Shown here one piece after another: positions 32,027-40,796 of a stretch of DNA of 64,000 bases; the first letter of the stretch is position 1; every line of letters begins with the position of its first letter. Location: assembly GCA_022826045.1 (NCBI GenBank), contig JAJDVQ010000092.1, positions 33,551-97,550 on the forward strand, given 5' to 3'. Position numbers and translations under genes: made by a program. A model generated the notes under the pieces. That model was not told where the DNA came from. It made no database searches and worked only from the letters and a program-made list of their open reading frames with translations. The stretch comes from Acidimicrobiia bacterium (lineage in GTDB: Bacteria > Actinomycetota > Acidimicrobiia > Acidimicrobiales > Poriferisodalaceae).

Positions 32027-33177
32027 GAGCCGGCCCGCTTCACGGCATCAGCGGCATGTCGGCGTCCGGCGCTGTCGGCCGCAATCACGGCATCGACGCT
32101 GTCGGCGGCTGCGCCGTCGTGGTGCCCCATGGCGTGCTCGATGACGTCGGCAATCTCGTGCCAGCACAGACGTCCGTCCAGGAATGCCTCGACGGCGCAT
32201 TCATTGGCGCCGTTCAGCCACGCCGGTGCGGTGCCGCCGACCCGGCCCGCCTCGTACGCCAATCCCAAGCACCGGAACGTACCGGCGTCGGGGAGCTCGA
32301 AGGTGAGGCTGCCGAGCGCTGCCCAATCGACCGCGCCGAACGGCGTGTCGATGCGCTCGGGGTAGGCCAGGGCATAGCCGATCGGCAGGCGCATGTCCGG
32401 CATGGAGAGCTGCGCGACCGTGCTGCCGTCGCCGAAGGTGACCATCGAGTGGACCACCGACTGGGGCTGGATGAGCACGTCGATGCTGCTGTAGTCGACG
32501 CCGAACAGCTCGTGTGCCTCGATGACCTCGAGCCCCTTGTTCATGAGGGTCGAGGAATCGACAGTGATCTTCGGACCCATCGACCAGGTGGGATGAGCCA
32601 GCGCATCGGCGACGGTGACCTCGCGCAGCTCGTCGGCGCTGCGGCCCCGGAACGGACCGCCGCTGCCGGTGAGGATCAGCCGTTCCGGCGGAGACGGCTC
32701 ACCCGCCAGGCACTGGTGAACGGCGCTGTGCTCGCTGTCCACCGGGATCAACTCCGCACCGGGCCGCGATCGCAGCGGCTGCACGAGCGGCCCTGCGGCA
32801 ATCAGGCTCTCCTTGTTTGCCAGCGCCAACCGCCGCCCCGCACCGAGCGCTTCCAGCGTGACGCCCAAGCCGGCAAATCCGACGACGCCGTTCACAACGA
32901 CATCGGCCGTGCCAGCGAGGGCGGCGAAGGCGTCGGGGCCCGCCACCACCTCGCTGCCAGCGGGAACTGCCGACGTGAGCTCTGCGGCCAGTTCCTGATC
33001 GCCGATACCCACGACCGCGGGCCGGAACTCCGCGGCTTGCGAAGCGAGCTCACGCACCGATCTGTGCGCGGCCAGTGCCGCGACGCTGAAGCGATCAGGC
33101 TCCGCGCGCACCACCTCCAGCGTCTGAGTGCCGATCGAACCCGTCGAGCCGAGCACTGCGACAGTCGTCGCGCCCAC
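32023..33177 (-). CDS. dxr: 1-deoxy-D-xylulose-5-phosphate reductoisomerase
   Basis: 384 residues. The NADPH fold is VAVLGSTGSIGTQTLEVVRA. The metal and substrate sites show LANKESLIAAGPLV and IPVDSEHSAVHQCL. TGSGGPFRGRS and the flexible-loop MGPKITVDSSTLMNKGLEVI are also present. It makes MEP, the committed isoprenoid precursor. It starts 4 bp after cdsA and overlaps rseP. Confidence 0.97.
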   Translation of the reverse strand: MGATTVAVLGSTGSIGTQTLEVVRAEPDRFSVAALAAHRSVRELASQAAEFRPAVVGIGDQELAAELTSAVPAGSEVVAGPDAFAALAGTADVVVNGVVGFAGLGVTLEALGAGRRLALANKESLIAAGPLVQPLRSRPGAELIPVDSEHSAVHQCLAGEPSPPERLILTGSGGPFRGRSADELREVTVADALAHPTWSMGPKITVDSSTLMNKGLEVIEAHELFGVDYSSIDVLIQPQSVVHSMVTFGDGSTVAQLSMPDMRLPIGYALAYPERIDTPFGAVDWAALGSLTFELPDAGTFRCLGLAYEAGRVGGTAPAWLNGANECAVEAFLDGRLCWHEIADVIEHAMGHHDGAAADSVDAVIAADSAGRRHAADAVKRAGS

Positions 33178-33181
33178 GGGA

Positions 33182-34576
33182 CTACCCGACGACGTATGTG
33201 CCGACGAAGTACGCCGTCGGCAATGCGAACAGCAGGGCGTCGAAGCGGTCGAAGACGCCGCCGTGGCCGGGCAGCAGGTTGCCCATGTCCTTCACGTCGA
33301 CATCGCGCTTGACCAACGACTGGGACAGGTCGCCCAGCGGCGCGGCAAGGGCGACGGCGAGGCTCAGCCACAGCGCGTCGAGCAGGCTCCCGGTCCACGG
33401 GAACACGCCGGGGAACCGGTTCATCACCAGCGTCGTCACCACGACCGACAGCACGATGCCCCCGATGAGACCCTCATGGGTCTTGTTGGGGCTGATGCGC
33501 GGCGCGAGGCGGCTCTGACCAGTGGTACGGCCGACCACGAAGCCGCCGACGTCATAGACGACGGTGCCGATCACGGCTGCGATCAGCAAGGAATCGCCGT
33601 TCGGCTCGCGCAGCATCAATGCGGCAAACGAGCCCAGCCCGCCGATCCACAGGAGCCCGAGCGCGGTGATGGCGAGGTTTGCGGTGGGGTGATCACGCTC
33701 GATGCCGAGCAAGAACCAGCAGAAGATCGTCACCGCGGCAGTCGCCAGCACGATCGGGTAGGCCTCGACACCGCGCAAGTGGACTCCGACCGTGAGGCCG
33801 CCGACGCCGACGAGACCGGCCAGGGTCGCCGGCCGGTACCCGAGAGGCCGTGCTGCGCGGTAGAACTCCGCCGCGGCGAGCACCAGCACGACGACGATGA
33901 GCGCGACGATGGCGGCTTCGCCGAGCCAGAGCGCGCCGAAGAACAGCGCGGCCAGCGCAATGCCGACGGCGATGGCTGCTGGCAGGTTGCGACCGCTGCG
34001 GCCCGCGTTCTGCTGACCGTTGTGCAACACAGTTCGGGATTCGTCGCTCACGACTCCACGCTCCTCATAGTCCTGGCTTCCCTCGCGCCAGTGTGATGCG
34101 GATGCATCGAGCCGGGCCCATTCAGCGAAGCGATCAGGTTCGGATGTCGCCGCGCCGACCTCAGAGGGAGCCTCCGTCAGCGTTGCAGCCTCGGTCTCGC
34201 CGACTTCGGGGATCTCAGCCGGGGCTGCCGCGACCGCTGGCTGCGGAGCCTGTGACGTGGCCTCTGCGGCCGGCGGATCGAACAGCGGCTCGTAGCCAGC
34301 CGGATCCGGATCAGGATCCTGGGGCGCCTCGGCAGCTTGGCGAGCGAGGCGCGGGTCGTCCGGCAGATGCGGGAACAAGCGTGAGCCACCGCGCCGCTCA
34401 GACCCAGCGGCCGACGCAGGAGGCGCATCGGACCCAGCCGAAGGGTCTGGCGCCTCGGCGCCTGCCGACTCGAAGTTCACCAGCGGGCGCGTCGCGCCCA
34501 GCGTCTCGTCGGCGGCAGCAGGATCGTGCGGAGCATCATCGGGTTCTCTCGGCGGATGCTCGCTGCTCTCGGACAT
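33182..34576 (-). CDS. cdsA: phosphatidate cytidylyltransferase with long disordered N-terminus
   Basis: 464 residues, far longer than the usual 270-300. The first roughly 200 residues are acidic, Pro/Ala/Glu-rich and probably disordered and cytoplasmic. The remaining part has multiple transmembrane helices and the CdsA signature near the C-terminus (GDLSQSLVKRDVDVKDMGNL, then LPGHGGVFDRFDAL). It forms CDP-diacylglycerol for phospholipids. The extension continues the same frame from ATG 34576 and has codon usage like the rest, so it is probably real. Confidence 0.94.
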   Translation of the reverse strand: MSESSEHPPREPDDAPHDPAAADETLGATRPLVNFESAGAEAPDPSAGSDAPPASAAGSERRGGSRLFPHLPDDPRLARQAAEAPQDPDPDPAGYEPLFDPPAAEATSQAPQPAVAAAPAEIPEVGETEAATLTEAPSEVGAATSEPDRFAEWARLDASASHWREGSQDYEERGVVSDESRTVLHNGQQNAGRSGRNLPAAIAVGIALAALFFGALWLGEAAIVALIVVVLVLAAAEFYRAARPLGYRPATLAGLVGVGGLTVGVHLRGVEAYPIVLATAAVTIFCWFLLGIERDHPTANLAITALGLLWIGGLGSFAALMLREPNGDSLLIAAVIGTVVYDVGGFVVGRTTGQSRLAPRISPNKTHEGLIGGIVLSVVVTTLVMNRFPGVFPWTGSLLDALWLSLAVALAAPLGDLSQSLVKRDVDVKDMGNLLPGHGGVFDRFDALLFALPTAYFVGTYVVG

Positions 34577-34596
34577 CTACCTCAACACCTGCTCGG

Positions 34597-35163
34597 TCAA
34601 ACCTCGAGGAGTTCCTGCTCCTTGGCGTCCAGCGCCCGGTCAATGTCTCCCACAAACTTTGCGGTATCAGCATCGAGCTCGTTCTCGAAGCTGCGCTTCT
34701 GGTCGGAGGAGATCTCCTTCTCCTTTTCGAGCGTATCGAGATCGTGACGAGCGCTGCGACGCAGGTTGCGCACTGCGACGCGCCCATCTTCGGCCATCTG
34801 CTTCACCACGCGTACCAGATCTCTGCGCCGATCTTCGGTCAGCGGGGGGAACACGAGCCGCAGGACATGGCCGTCGCTGGAAGGATTGATTCCCAGGTCA
34901 GACTCCATGACCGCCTTGGAGATCGCATCGAGTGCCGCACGGTCGAATGGCTGGATGACCAGCATGCGCGCTTCAGGCACGGAGAAGCCCGCGAGCTGCT
35001 GCAGGGGGACATTGGCGCCGTAGTAGTCGACCGCGAGCTTCTCGACGAGTGCCGGCGTTGCTCTGCCCGTGCGGACGGTGGCGAAGTTGGCACGAGCGTG
35101 CTCGACGGCGCCGCCCATTCGCTGGCGAGCGTCCGCGCAGATCTCGGCAGCGAATTCGCTCAC
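34597..35163 (-). CDS. frr: ribosome recycling factor
   Basis: 188 residues, standard size. The signature blocks are RMGGAVEHARANFATVRTGR, LVEKLAVDYYGANVPLQQLA and FPPLTEDRRRDLVRVVKQMA, covering the three-helix bundle and beta-domain. It splits post-termination ribosomes with EF-G. It lies 68 bp after pyrH and 20 bp before cdsA. Confidence 0.97.
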   Translation of the reverse strand: MSEFAAEICADARQRMGGAVEHARANFATVRTGRATPALVEKLAVDYYGANVPLQQLAGFSVPEARMLVIQPFDRAALDAISKAVMESDLGINPSSDGHVLRLVFPPLTEDRRRDLVRVVKQMAEDGRVAVRNLRRSARHDLDTLEKEKEISSDQKRSFENELDADTAKFVGDIDRALDAKEQELLEV

Positions 35164-35231
35164 CAGACCAGCGTACTCCCGCCCACCCCCGCGGGATCGT
35201 GACCCCGTGCGGGAATGTGCACGTGCGGGGC

Positions 35232-36026
35232 CTACTGCACCAGCGTGCCCAGTGCCTCGCCTTCGACGACACTGCGGAAGTTGCCCGGCGTCATCAAGTC
35301 GAAGACGACGATGGGAGTGGCGTTGTCCTTGCAGACGGCGATGGCCGCTGAGTCCATCACCGCAAGCTCCTGTGAGAGCACCTCGAGAAACGTGACCTCG
35401 CTGAGCAGCTTGGCGTCGGGATCTGTCTGCGGGTCGGCCGTATACACGCCGTCGATGCCCGAGTGAGTGCCTTTCAGCACGACGTCGGCGTCAACTTCGG
35501 CAGCGCGCAGCGCCGCAGCTGTATCGGTCGTGAAGAACGGGTTGCCGGTGCCCGCCGCGAAGATCACCACGCGCCCCTTCTCGAGGTGGCGGACGGCGCG
35601 CCGGCGGATGTAGGGCTCGGCTATCTGGGCCATCCCGATCGCTGTCATGACCCGGGTCGGCACATCCCGGCGTTCGAGCGCGTCCTGGAGCGCCAGCGCG
35701 TTGATGACGGTGGCCAGCATGCCCATGTGGTCGGACTGGGCACGATCCATGCCGCCGATCGAGCCCGCCATGCCACGCCAGATATTGCCGCCCCCGACCA
35801 CGACGGCGATGTCGACTTCGAATGACACCCAGACGTCGGAGATCTCCGACGCGAGCTGATCGACGACCGACGAACTGACGTTGTTGCCGCCCTTGTCGGC
35901 GAGAGCTTCGCCGGACAGCTTCAGCACCACCCGCTTCCACGCCGCCTGCTTGCGGTGACGGGGGCGCAGCGGCTCAAAGGACCCCGCCTGCTCGTCCGGC
36001 GGCACGTCTGAGCGGGCGGCGGCCAT
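35232..36026 (-). CDS. pyrH: UMP kinase
   Basis: 264 residues. The catalytic domain starts RVVLKLSGEALADKGGNNVS, with the amino-acid-kinase motif IAVVVGGGNIWRGMAGSIGG and VVIFAAGTGNPFFTTDTAAA. An N-terminal extension of about 30 residues is present compared with E. coli PyrH; an internal start is possible. It phosphorylates UMP and is usually regulated by GTP and UTP. Eight bp after tsf, as in the rpsB-tsf-pyrH-frr operon. Confidence 0.95.
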   Translation of the reverse strand: MAAARSDVPPDEQAGSFEPLRPRHRKQAAWKRVVLKLSGEALADKGGNNVSSSVVDQLASEISDVWVSFEVDIAVVVGGGNIWRGMAGSIGGMDRAQSDHMGMLATVINALALQDALERRDVPTRVMTAIGMAQIAEPYIRRRAVRHLEKGRVVIFAAGTGNPFFTTDTAAALRAAEVDADVVLKGTHSGIDGVYTADPQTDPDAKLLSEVTFLEVLSQELAVMDSAAIAVCKDNATPIVVFDLMTPGNFRSVVEGEALGTLVQ

Positions 36027-36034
36027 CGGTGCGT

Positions 36035-36841
36035 TCAGCGTCCGATCTCGATCTGGGCGAAGCGCGTCACGCTTGCGTCCCCGACCAGGTCGGCGATCGT
36101 CCGCTTCTCGTCTTTCACGAATTTCTGCTCCATCAGAGTGTGCTCACGCAAGAAGCCCACCAGGCGGCCTTCCACGATCTTGCCGAGCGCAGCTTCGGGC
36201 TTGCCCTCATTGCGACTCAGGGTTTCGAGCGTCGCTCGTTCGCGGTCCAGCACGTCGGTGGGCACGTCCGAGCGCTGGATGTACGTCGGTCTGCTGCTGG
36301 CGATGTGCAGCGCGACATCGTGAGCGACCTCCGGTGTCGCTCCGTCGATCTCGACGAGCACGGCATTGACGCCGCGGCCGTTCTGCTGATGGACGTAGGC
36401 GTCGAGGCAGGAGCCTGCAGGAGCGTCGTAGCGTTCGACAGCCCCCACTGCGATGTTCTCCTTGAGGGTGATCTTGAGATCGTCGATCGCGTCGGCGGAA
36501 GCGGCGACAGCGTTCGATCCTTCACTGAGCACAGCGTCGAGGAGCTGATCCGCCAAGGCTTGGAATCCATCTGACTTCGCCACGAAATCCGTCTCGCAGC
36601 GCAGCTCCACGATGGCGCCCACCGAACCGTTGCCGCGCTCGACGACACGGGCCACGACGACGCCGTCGCTGTTGTCGCGACCTGCTCGCGCCGCGGAGGA
36701 GGCGATGCCGTTCTCGCGCAGCCATTGGGCCGCGGCTTCGGCATCGCCTTCGCAGCGGGCCAGCGCATTCTTGGCATCCATCATGCCGGCGCCCGTGGCC
36801 TTGCGCAGGGCTTGGACGTCCTTCGCAGTGAACGCTGCCAT
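36035..36841 (-). CDS. tsf: elongation factor Ts
   Basis: About 268 residues. The N-terminal UBA-like module AFTAKDVQALRKATGAGMMD and AKNALARCEGDAEAAAQWLR are followed by the core domain with the conserved LRCETDFVAKSDGFQALAD. The usual C-terminal coiled module is present. It is the nucleotide exchange factor of EF-Tu. ATG 36841 follows AGGAGCCGCC and lies 1 bp from the rpsB stop. Confidence 0.97.
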   Translation of the reverse strand: MAAFTAKDVQALRKATGAGMMDAKNALARCEGDAEAAAQWLRENGIASSAARAGRDNSDGVVVARVVERGNGSVGAIVELRCETDFVAKSDGFQALADQLLDAVLSEGSNAVAASADAIDDLKITLKENIAVGAVERYDAPAGSCLDAYVHQQNGRGVNAVLVEIDGATPEVAHDVALHIASSRPTYIQRSDVPTDVLDRERATLETLSRNEGKPEAALGKIVEGRLVGFLREHTLMEQKFVKDEKRTIADLVGDASVTRFAQIEIGR

Positions 36842-36842
36842 G

Positions 36843-37889
36843 TCAGGCGGCTCCTTCTGTTCCGGTCGAAGCGGTTGATTCGGTTGATTCGGCGGTCGTC
36901 GCAGAAGTGTCGGCGGCACCTTCGGAACTGTCAGTCTCGGCCTCGCCGGATGTCTCGGCCTCGCCGACAGCAGGGGCCGCGCTGGTGGCATCAGCGGATG
37001 CCGCTGGGACCGCCGACGAGCTCATGTCGGGCACTGCTGCTGCGGCCGCTGCCTTGGCAGCCTGATCGGCTGCGATGCGAGCCTCGCGTGCGGCGGCCTC
37101 AGCCAGTGCGGCACGCTGCGCCTCGGCCTGCTGCGCCGCGATCCGCGCCTCCTCCTCGGGCGAGCGCTCCCCCGCAGCGGGCATCGTGACGCCGCTGCGC
37201 TCGGCCATGAAGCGGCCCTCCCGCGCGGCGTCCGCCATGACCCGGCACAGCAGCTCGGTCGAGCGGATGGCGTCGTCGTTGCCCGGGATCACATAACTGA
37301 TCGGGTCGGGATCCGAGTTCGAGTCGGCCACCGCGACCACCGGCAGCTTCAGCCGGACTGCCTCGGCCACGGCGATGTGCTCCTTGGGCGTATCGAGCAC
37401 GAACACGGCATCAGGCAGCTTGTCCATGTTGCGGATGCCGTTGAGATTGCGCTGCAGCTTGGTCAGCTCGCGCATGTGCAGGAGGGCTTCCTTCTTCGGC
37501 ATGTTGTCGAAGTCGCCGGCTGCCTGCATCCGCTCGTACTCGAGCATCTTGGTGACCCGGCCGCGGATGGTGCGGAAGTTGGTGAGCATCCCGCCGAGCC
37601 AACGCTGGTTGACGTACGGCATGCCGCAGGCGTTGGCGTGGCGCTGGATCGGGTACTGCGCCTGACGCTTGGTGCCGACGAACAGGATCGTGCCGCCACC
37701 CGCCACCGTGTCGCGCACGTAGCCGTAAGCCTGTTCCAGCAGCTCGAGCGTCTGGCGCAGGTCGATGATGTAGATCCCGTTGCGCTCTCCCCACAGGAAG
37801 CGCTCCATCTTGGGATTCCATCGACGGGTCTGGTGGCCGAAGTGGACTCCGGCGGTGAGCAAGTCGGACATGGTCACGACAGCGGACAT
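36843..37889 (-). CDS. rpsB: ribosomal protein uS2 with long low-complexity tail
   Basis: About 348 residues; ordinary S2 is 230-300. The core is complete: [59 protein letters not shown], and [20 protein letters not shown]. After about residue 255 comes a Glu/Ala coiled segment and then an acidic Ser/Thr/Ala/Glu tail. Similar acidic tails occur in other actinobacterial S2 proteins. ATG 37889 follows GGGGAGGAGC. A structured leader lies 32-79 nt upstream. Confidence 0.96.
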   Translation of the reverse strand: MSAVVTMSDLLTAGVHFGHQTRRWNPKMERFLWGERNGIYIIDLRQTLELLEQAYGYVRDTVAGGGTILFVGTKRQAQYPIQRHANACGMPYVNQRWLGGMLTNFRTIRGRVTKMLEYERMQAAGDFDNMPKKEALLHMRELTKLQRNLNGIRNMDKLPDAVFVLDTPKEHIAVAEAVRLKLPVVAVADSNSDPDPISYVIPGNDDAIRSTELLCRVMADAAREGRFMAERSGVTMPAAGERSPEEEARIAAQQAEAQRAALAEAAAREARIAADQAAKAAAAAAVPDMSSSAVPAASADATSAAPAVGEAETSGEAETDSSEGAADTSATTAESTESTASTGTEGAA

Positions 37890-37920
37890 GGTGCTCCTCC
37901 CCACGGTTCGCGTTTCTGCA

Positions 37921-37968
37921 CCGGGGTCGACACCGCTGCGGGCAGCGGTGACCGTGGGGTCGCCCCGG
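37921..37968 (-). promoter_or_regulatory. structured 5' leader of rpsB
   Basis: In the rpsB message, 32-79 nt before the start, two nested helices can form. The outer stem pairs CCGGGG (37921-37926) with CCCCGG (37963-37968) and continues CGAC/GTCG. The inner hairpin ACCGCTG (37932-37938) / CAGCGGT (37943-37949) has a CGGG loop. Many bacteria regulate rpsB by S2 binding to its leader. Whether this is such an element is unproven. There is no T-run, so it is not a standard terminator of the M23 gene. Confidence 0.45.
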
Positions 37969-38049
37969 CTGATCAGCCATTGGAGTCGTTGCGCTGCGGC
38001 GGAGGTGTGGCCCGAGCTCTCCGAGACAGGGTCCCCGATGGTGTGGACT

Positions 38050-38676
38050 TCACAGCACCGCAATGCCAGCGCCGGAGTGTAGCCAGCGCAGTTGCAGCCG
38101 GTACACGGAGTCTGCGGATCGCACGAGCCTCGGGCGCCCACCAGACGGGCGAAGGCCTGCACCGGGGGAGCGCTCGAAGATCTGGGCCGGATCGAGGTAG
38201 GCCTCTCCGGTGCGCACGCCGACATGCAGCCGGTCCGACACCGTTCCGAGCCTCTGGCCCTGCCGTACCCGCTCACCCCGGTCGACCCCGATGGTCGCGA
38301 CCCCCGAGTAGGAGACACGCAGACCGTCGGGATGGCTGACCGTGACGTGCAGCCGCCCGCCGACCGGACCGGCGAAGCTGACCACGCCGTCGCTCGCCGC
38401 CCAGAACGGCGCTCCCGGCTGTGTCGCGAACTCGAGGCCGCGATTGCCCGGTCCGTAGGCGTGCGACGGAGGTCGGAACGGATCGACGACAGTCCCGTCC
38501 ACCGGCCAGATGTAGGACGGCGGCGGTCCCGTCTGCGCAGGGGCCTCAGCAGTGCCGGCGATCAGCACCACCGCGCACACGGCCGCGAGCAGCGTCGCTG
38601 CGCCCGGCGCGCGGGCTCCCCCGAGCGGCCGGCGCCGACGAGAGCCCGGCGAGAGCCGGGTGGCCGCGCGGCTCAG
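38050..38676 (-). CDS. M23-family peptidase / LysM-less cell-wall factor
   Basis: The C-terminal 150 residues form an M23 (LytM) domain: [40 protein letters not shown], and the His-containing [20 protein letters not shown]. The active-site H-x-D of true endopeptidases is not clear (N-R-G-L-E), so it may be a non-catalytic activator. Start problem: no ATG. CTG 38676 would overlap the xerC stop as CTGA and give a perfect signal peptide (basic n-region RRRR, then [20 protein letters not shown]). The next choice is GTG 38580, which truncates the signal. The CTG frame is used here. Confidence 0.75.
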   Translation of the reverse strand: MSRAATRLSPGSRRRRPLGGARAPGAATLLAAVCAVVLIAGTAEAPAQTGPPPSYIWPVDGTVVDPFRPPSHAYGPGNRGLEFATQPGAPFWAASDGVVSFAGPVGGRLHVTVSHPDGLRVSYSGVATIGVDRGERVRQGQRLGTVSDRLHVGVRTGEAYLDPAQIFERSPGAGLRPSGGRPRLVRSADSVYRLQLRWLHSGAGIAVL

Positions 38677-39584
38677 GCGCGCGGGTGGGCCGACTCGTAG
38701 ACCTCTCGCAGGCGTTCCCTGCTGAGGTGCGTGTAGATCTGGGTGGTCGCGAGCCGCTGGTGGCCGAGCAGCTCCTGCACCACCCGCAGGTCGGCGCCCC
38801 CGTCGAGCAAGTGCGTGGCGTAGGTGTGCCGCAGGGCGTGCGGATGGGTCGGCAGCGCTGCGTGGCGGTCCAGGATCCGCCGCACGTCGCGTGGCCCCAG
38901 CCGCTTGCCGCGCAGGTTCACGATCAGGGCTGCCGGATCGCGATCGACGGGGCGACCCAGACGCTGCGCATCGAAATCGCCGCTGCCGCCGTTGCGCCAT
39001 GCGGCGAGCATCTCGATGGACGGATCGCTGAGCGGAACGCGTCGGTGCTTGCCGCCCTTGCCGATCACCTCGAGGTGACGGTCGCCCACCCGGTAAGCGC
39101 CACGGTCCAACTGGCACATCTCGGTGACCCGCAGCCCGCTGCCGTAGAGCAGCTCGAGCACGAGCCGGTCGCGCAGCTCGGTCGCGTCGTCGGGCACCGT
39201 GCCGTCGCCGAGCATCTCGGAGACCTCGGACGCCCCGAGCACACGCGGCAAGCGTCCGGCGCCGGCGGGGGCAGCGAGCGCGATGGAGGGGTCGCGGCCG
39301 ATGGCGCCATCGCGTGCGAGCCAGCCGAAGTAGCGCCGGAGCGCTGAAGCCTTGCGCGCCGCCGATCGCCGGGACAGGCCGCGCACCGACAGGAACGCGA
39401 CGTAGCGCCGCAGCCAGCGCCGGTCGACGTCGCCGGGCGAGCCGAGGCCAGCGCGCGAGGCCCACTCGGCGAACTGGCTCACGTCGGTCCGGTAGGCGCG
39501 TTTGGTCGCCTCGGACGCCGCTGTCAGCGACAGCACGAATTCTCCGACTCGCCACTCCGGGGGCGCATCCGCCACCAGAACCAC
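38673..39584 (-). CDS. xerC: tyrosine recombinase XerC/XerD
   Basis: 303 residues with a SAM-like N-terminal DNA-binding domain and a C-terminal catalytic domain. All active residues are visible: Arg in [13 protein letters not shown], Lys in [11 protein letters not shown], HxxR in [13 protein letters not shown], His in [11 protein letters not shown] and the nucleophilic Tyr in [11 protein letters not shown]. It resolves chromosome dimers at dif. XerC versus XerD cannot be settled from one gene. Its chromosomal position next to dprA is typical for xerC. Confidence 0.93.
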   Translation of the reverse strand: MVLVADAPPEWRVGEFVLSLTAASEATKRAYRTDVSQFAEWASRAGLGSPGDVDRRWLRRYVAFLSVRGLSRRSAARKASALRRYFGWLARDGAIGRDPSIALAAPAGAGRLPRVLGASEVSEMLGDGTVPDDATELRDRLVLELLYGSGLRVTEMCQLDRGAYRVGDRHLEVIGKGGKHRRVPLSDPSIEMLAAWRNGGSGDFDAQRLGRPVDRDPAALIVNLRGKRLGPRDVRRILDRHAALPTHPHALRHTYATHLLDGGADLRVVQELLGHQRLATTQIYTHLSRERLREVYESAHPRA

Positions 39585-39623
39585 AGTACAGATGCCGCCC
39601 AGCGGCGGGTCCGAGCGGTGACA

Positions 39624-40796
39624 TCAGCGGGCCTTCTCCCACCACCCGCCGGTCTCGGTGACCCATCCCGCCAGCTGCAGCCGCCCGAGCGCCGTGGCCA
39701 GCTCCGCGAGCGATGCCTCGACGCACAGCGCCAACTCGTCGACCGAGCGCCCGCCGGCGGTGAGCTCGCCCAGCAGCTCGCGTTCGAGCGGATCGTCGGG
39801 CAGCGGTACGACCGGGGTCACAGCGGCTCCCCCGGCCGTTGTGCCCAGCGCCAGCAGCACGTCGTCGGTGTCGCACACGGGGGCGCATCCTTCGGCGAGC
39901 AGCCGGTTCGTCCCGCTCGAGGCGCTGCTGGTGATCGGGCCCGGAACGGCCATCACGGTGCGGCCGCGTTCGACTGCGGCCTCGACTGTGTACATCGAGC
40001 CGCCCGATGAGCCGGACTCGACTACGACAAGCAGCTCGCACAATGCGGCCACGATGCGGTTGCGTGCGGGGAACTGCCACGCCGCTGGGTGCGTGCCCAG
40101 CGGGTATTCGCTGAGCAACGTGCCGTGCTCGCCGACATCGGCCCACAGGGCCCGGTTCGCGGCGGGGTAGACGCAATCGAGCCCGCTGCCGACGACACCG
40201 ATGACCGGGCCGCCCGCATCGAGAGCTGCTCGCTGGGCGATGCCGTCGATGCCCGTGGCCAGACCCGAGACGACGGCAACGCCGTGCGCGGCGAGACTGT
40301 CGCCGAGCATCTGCGCAACGGTGCGCCCATACGCGCTGCAGCGGCGCGTGCCCACGATGCCGACTCTCCGCCGGGCGAGATCGACGGGCGCGCCACGGCC
40401 GAACAGCACCGCTGGGGGTTCGGGATCTGTCTCCCACAGCTCGGCGGCGCCGCCGGCCGATGGCGCGTGCAGCCACACCCCGGCGGCTGCATGCGCGTCG
40501 AGCAATTCGGCGCCGACCGGCCGACCGTGGCGCGCTGCGGAGGCTGTCGCGGCCGCTGCACGCCGCTGCCACGTCGACAACAGTGCTGAATCCATGCCGC
40601 GGCATGCGCCCAGCGCTGCCAGCGTCGCTGCATTTCCGCGGCGCAAGTCGGAGATCGCGTCGAGAGCGCTGCGGTCGCGCAACAGGGCACGCAGGCGCGC
40701 TGGACCGACACGAGGCAGCGAGCACAGCTCTGCCAGGGCGCCGAGCTCTGCTGCAGCGTCACCGTCGGTCGGCGCGGCATCCACGTAGCCCGTCAT
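39624..40796 (-). CDS. dprA: DNA processing protein DprA
   Basis: 390 residues. An N-terminal HhH/SAM-like part (SLPRVGPARLRALLRDRSAL) precedes the Rossmann-fold core: GIVGTRRCSAYGRTVAQML, VVSGLATGIDGIAQRAALDA, and LVVVESGSSGGSMYTVEAAV. The C-terminal winged-helix domain is ELAGG-like. It loads RecA on incoming single-stranded DNA in transformation. It overlaps the comM stop by 4 bp, forming a comM-dprA-xerC unit. Confidence 0.95.
   Translation of the reverse strand: MTGYVDAAPTDGDAAAELGALAELCSLPRVGPARLRALLRDRSALDAISDLRRGNAATLAALGACRGMDSALLSTWQRRAAAATASAARHGRPVGAELLDAHAAAGVWLHAPSAGGAAELWETDPEPPAVLFGRGAPVDLARRRVGIVGTRRCSAYGRTVAQMLGDSLAAHGVAVVSGLATGIDGIAQRAALDAGGPVIGVVGSGLDCVYPAANRALWADVGEHGTLLSEYPLGTHPAAWQFPARNRIVAALCELLVVVESGSSGGSMYTVEAAVERGRTVMAVPGPITSSASSGTNRLLAEGCAPVCDTDDVLLALGTTAGGAAVTPVVPLPDDPLERELLGELTAGGRSVDELALCVEASLAELATALGRLQLAGWVTETGGWWEKAR

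Noticed and set aside
34177-34576. A separate gene for the disordered N-terminal part of the CdsA frame
   Set aside because: The frame is continuous with the membrane part, has no internal ribosome-binding site of note, and long disordered N-termini are common in this lineage.
38050-40725. A continuous 891-codon minus-strand frame covering the M23 gene, xerC and dprA
   Set aside because: Only the last 208 codons are M23-like; the front part is the wrong frame of xerC and dprA, which are intact in their own frames.
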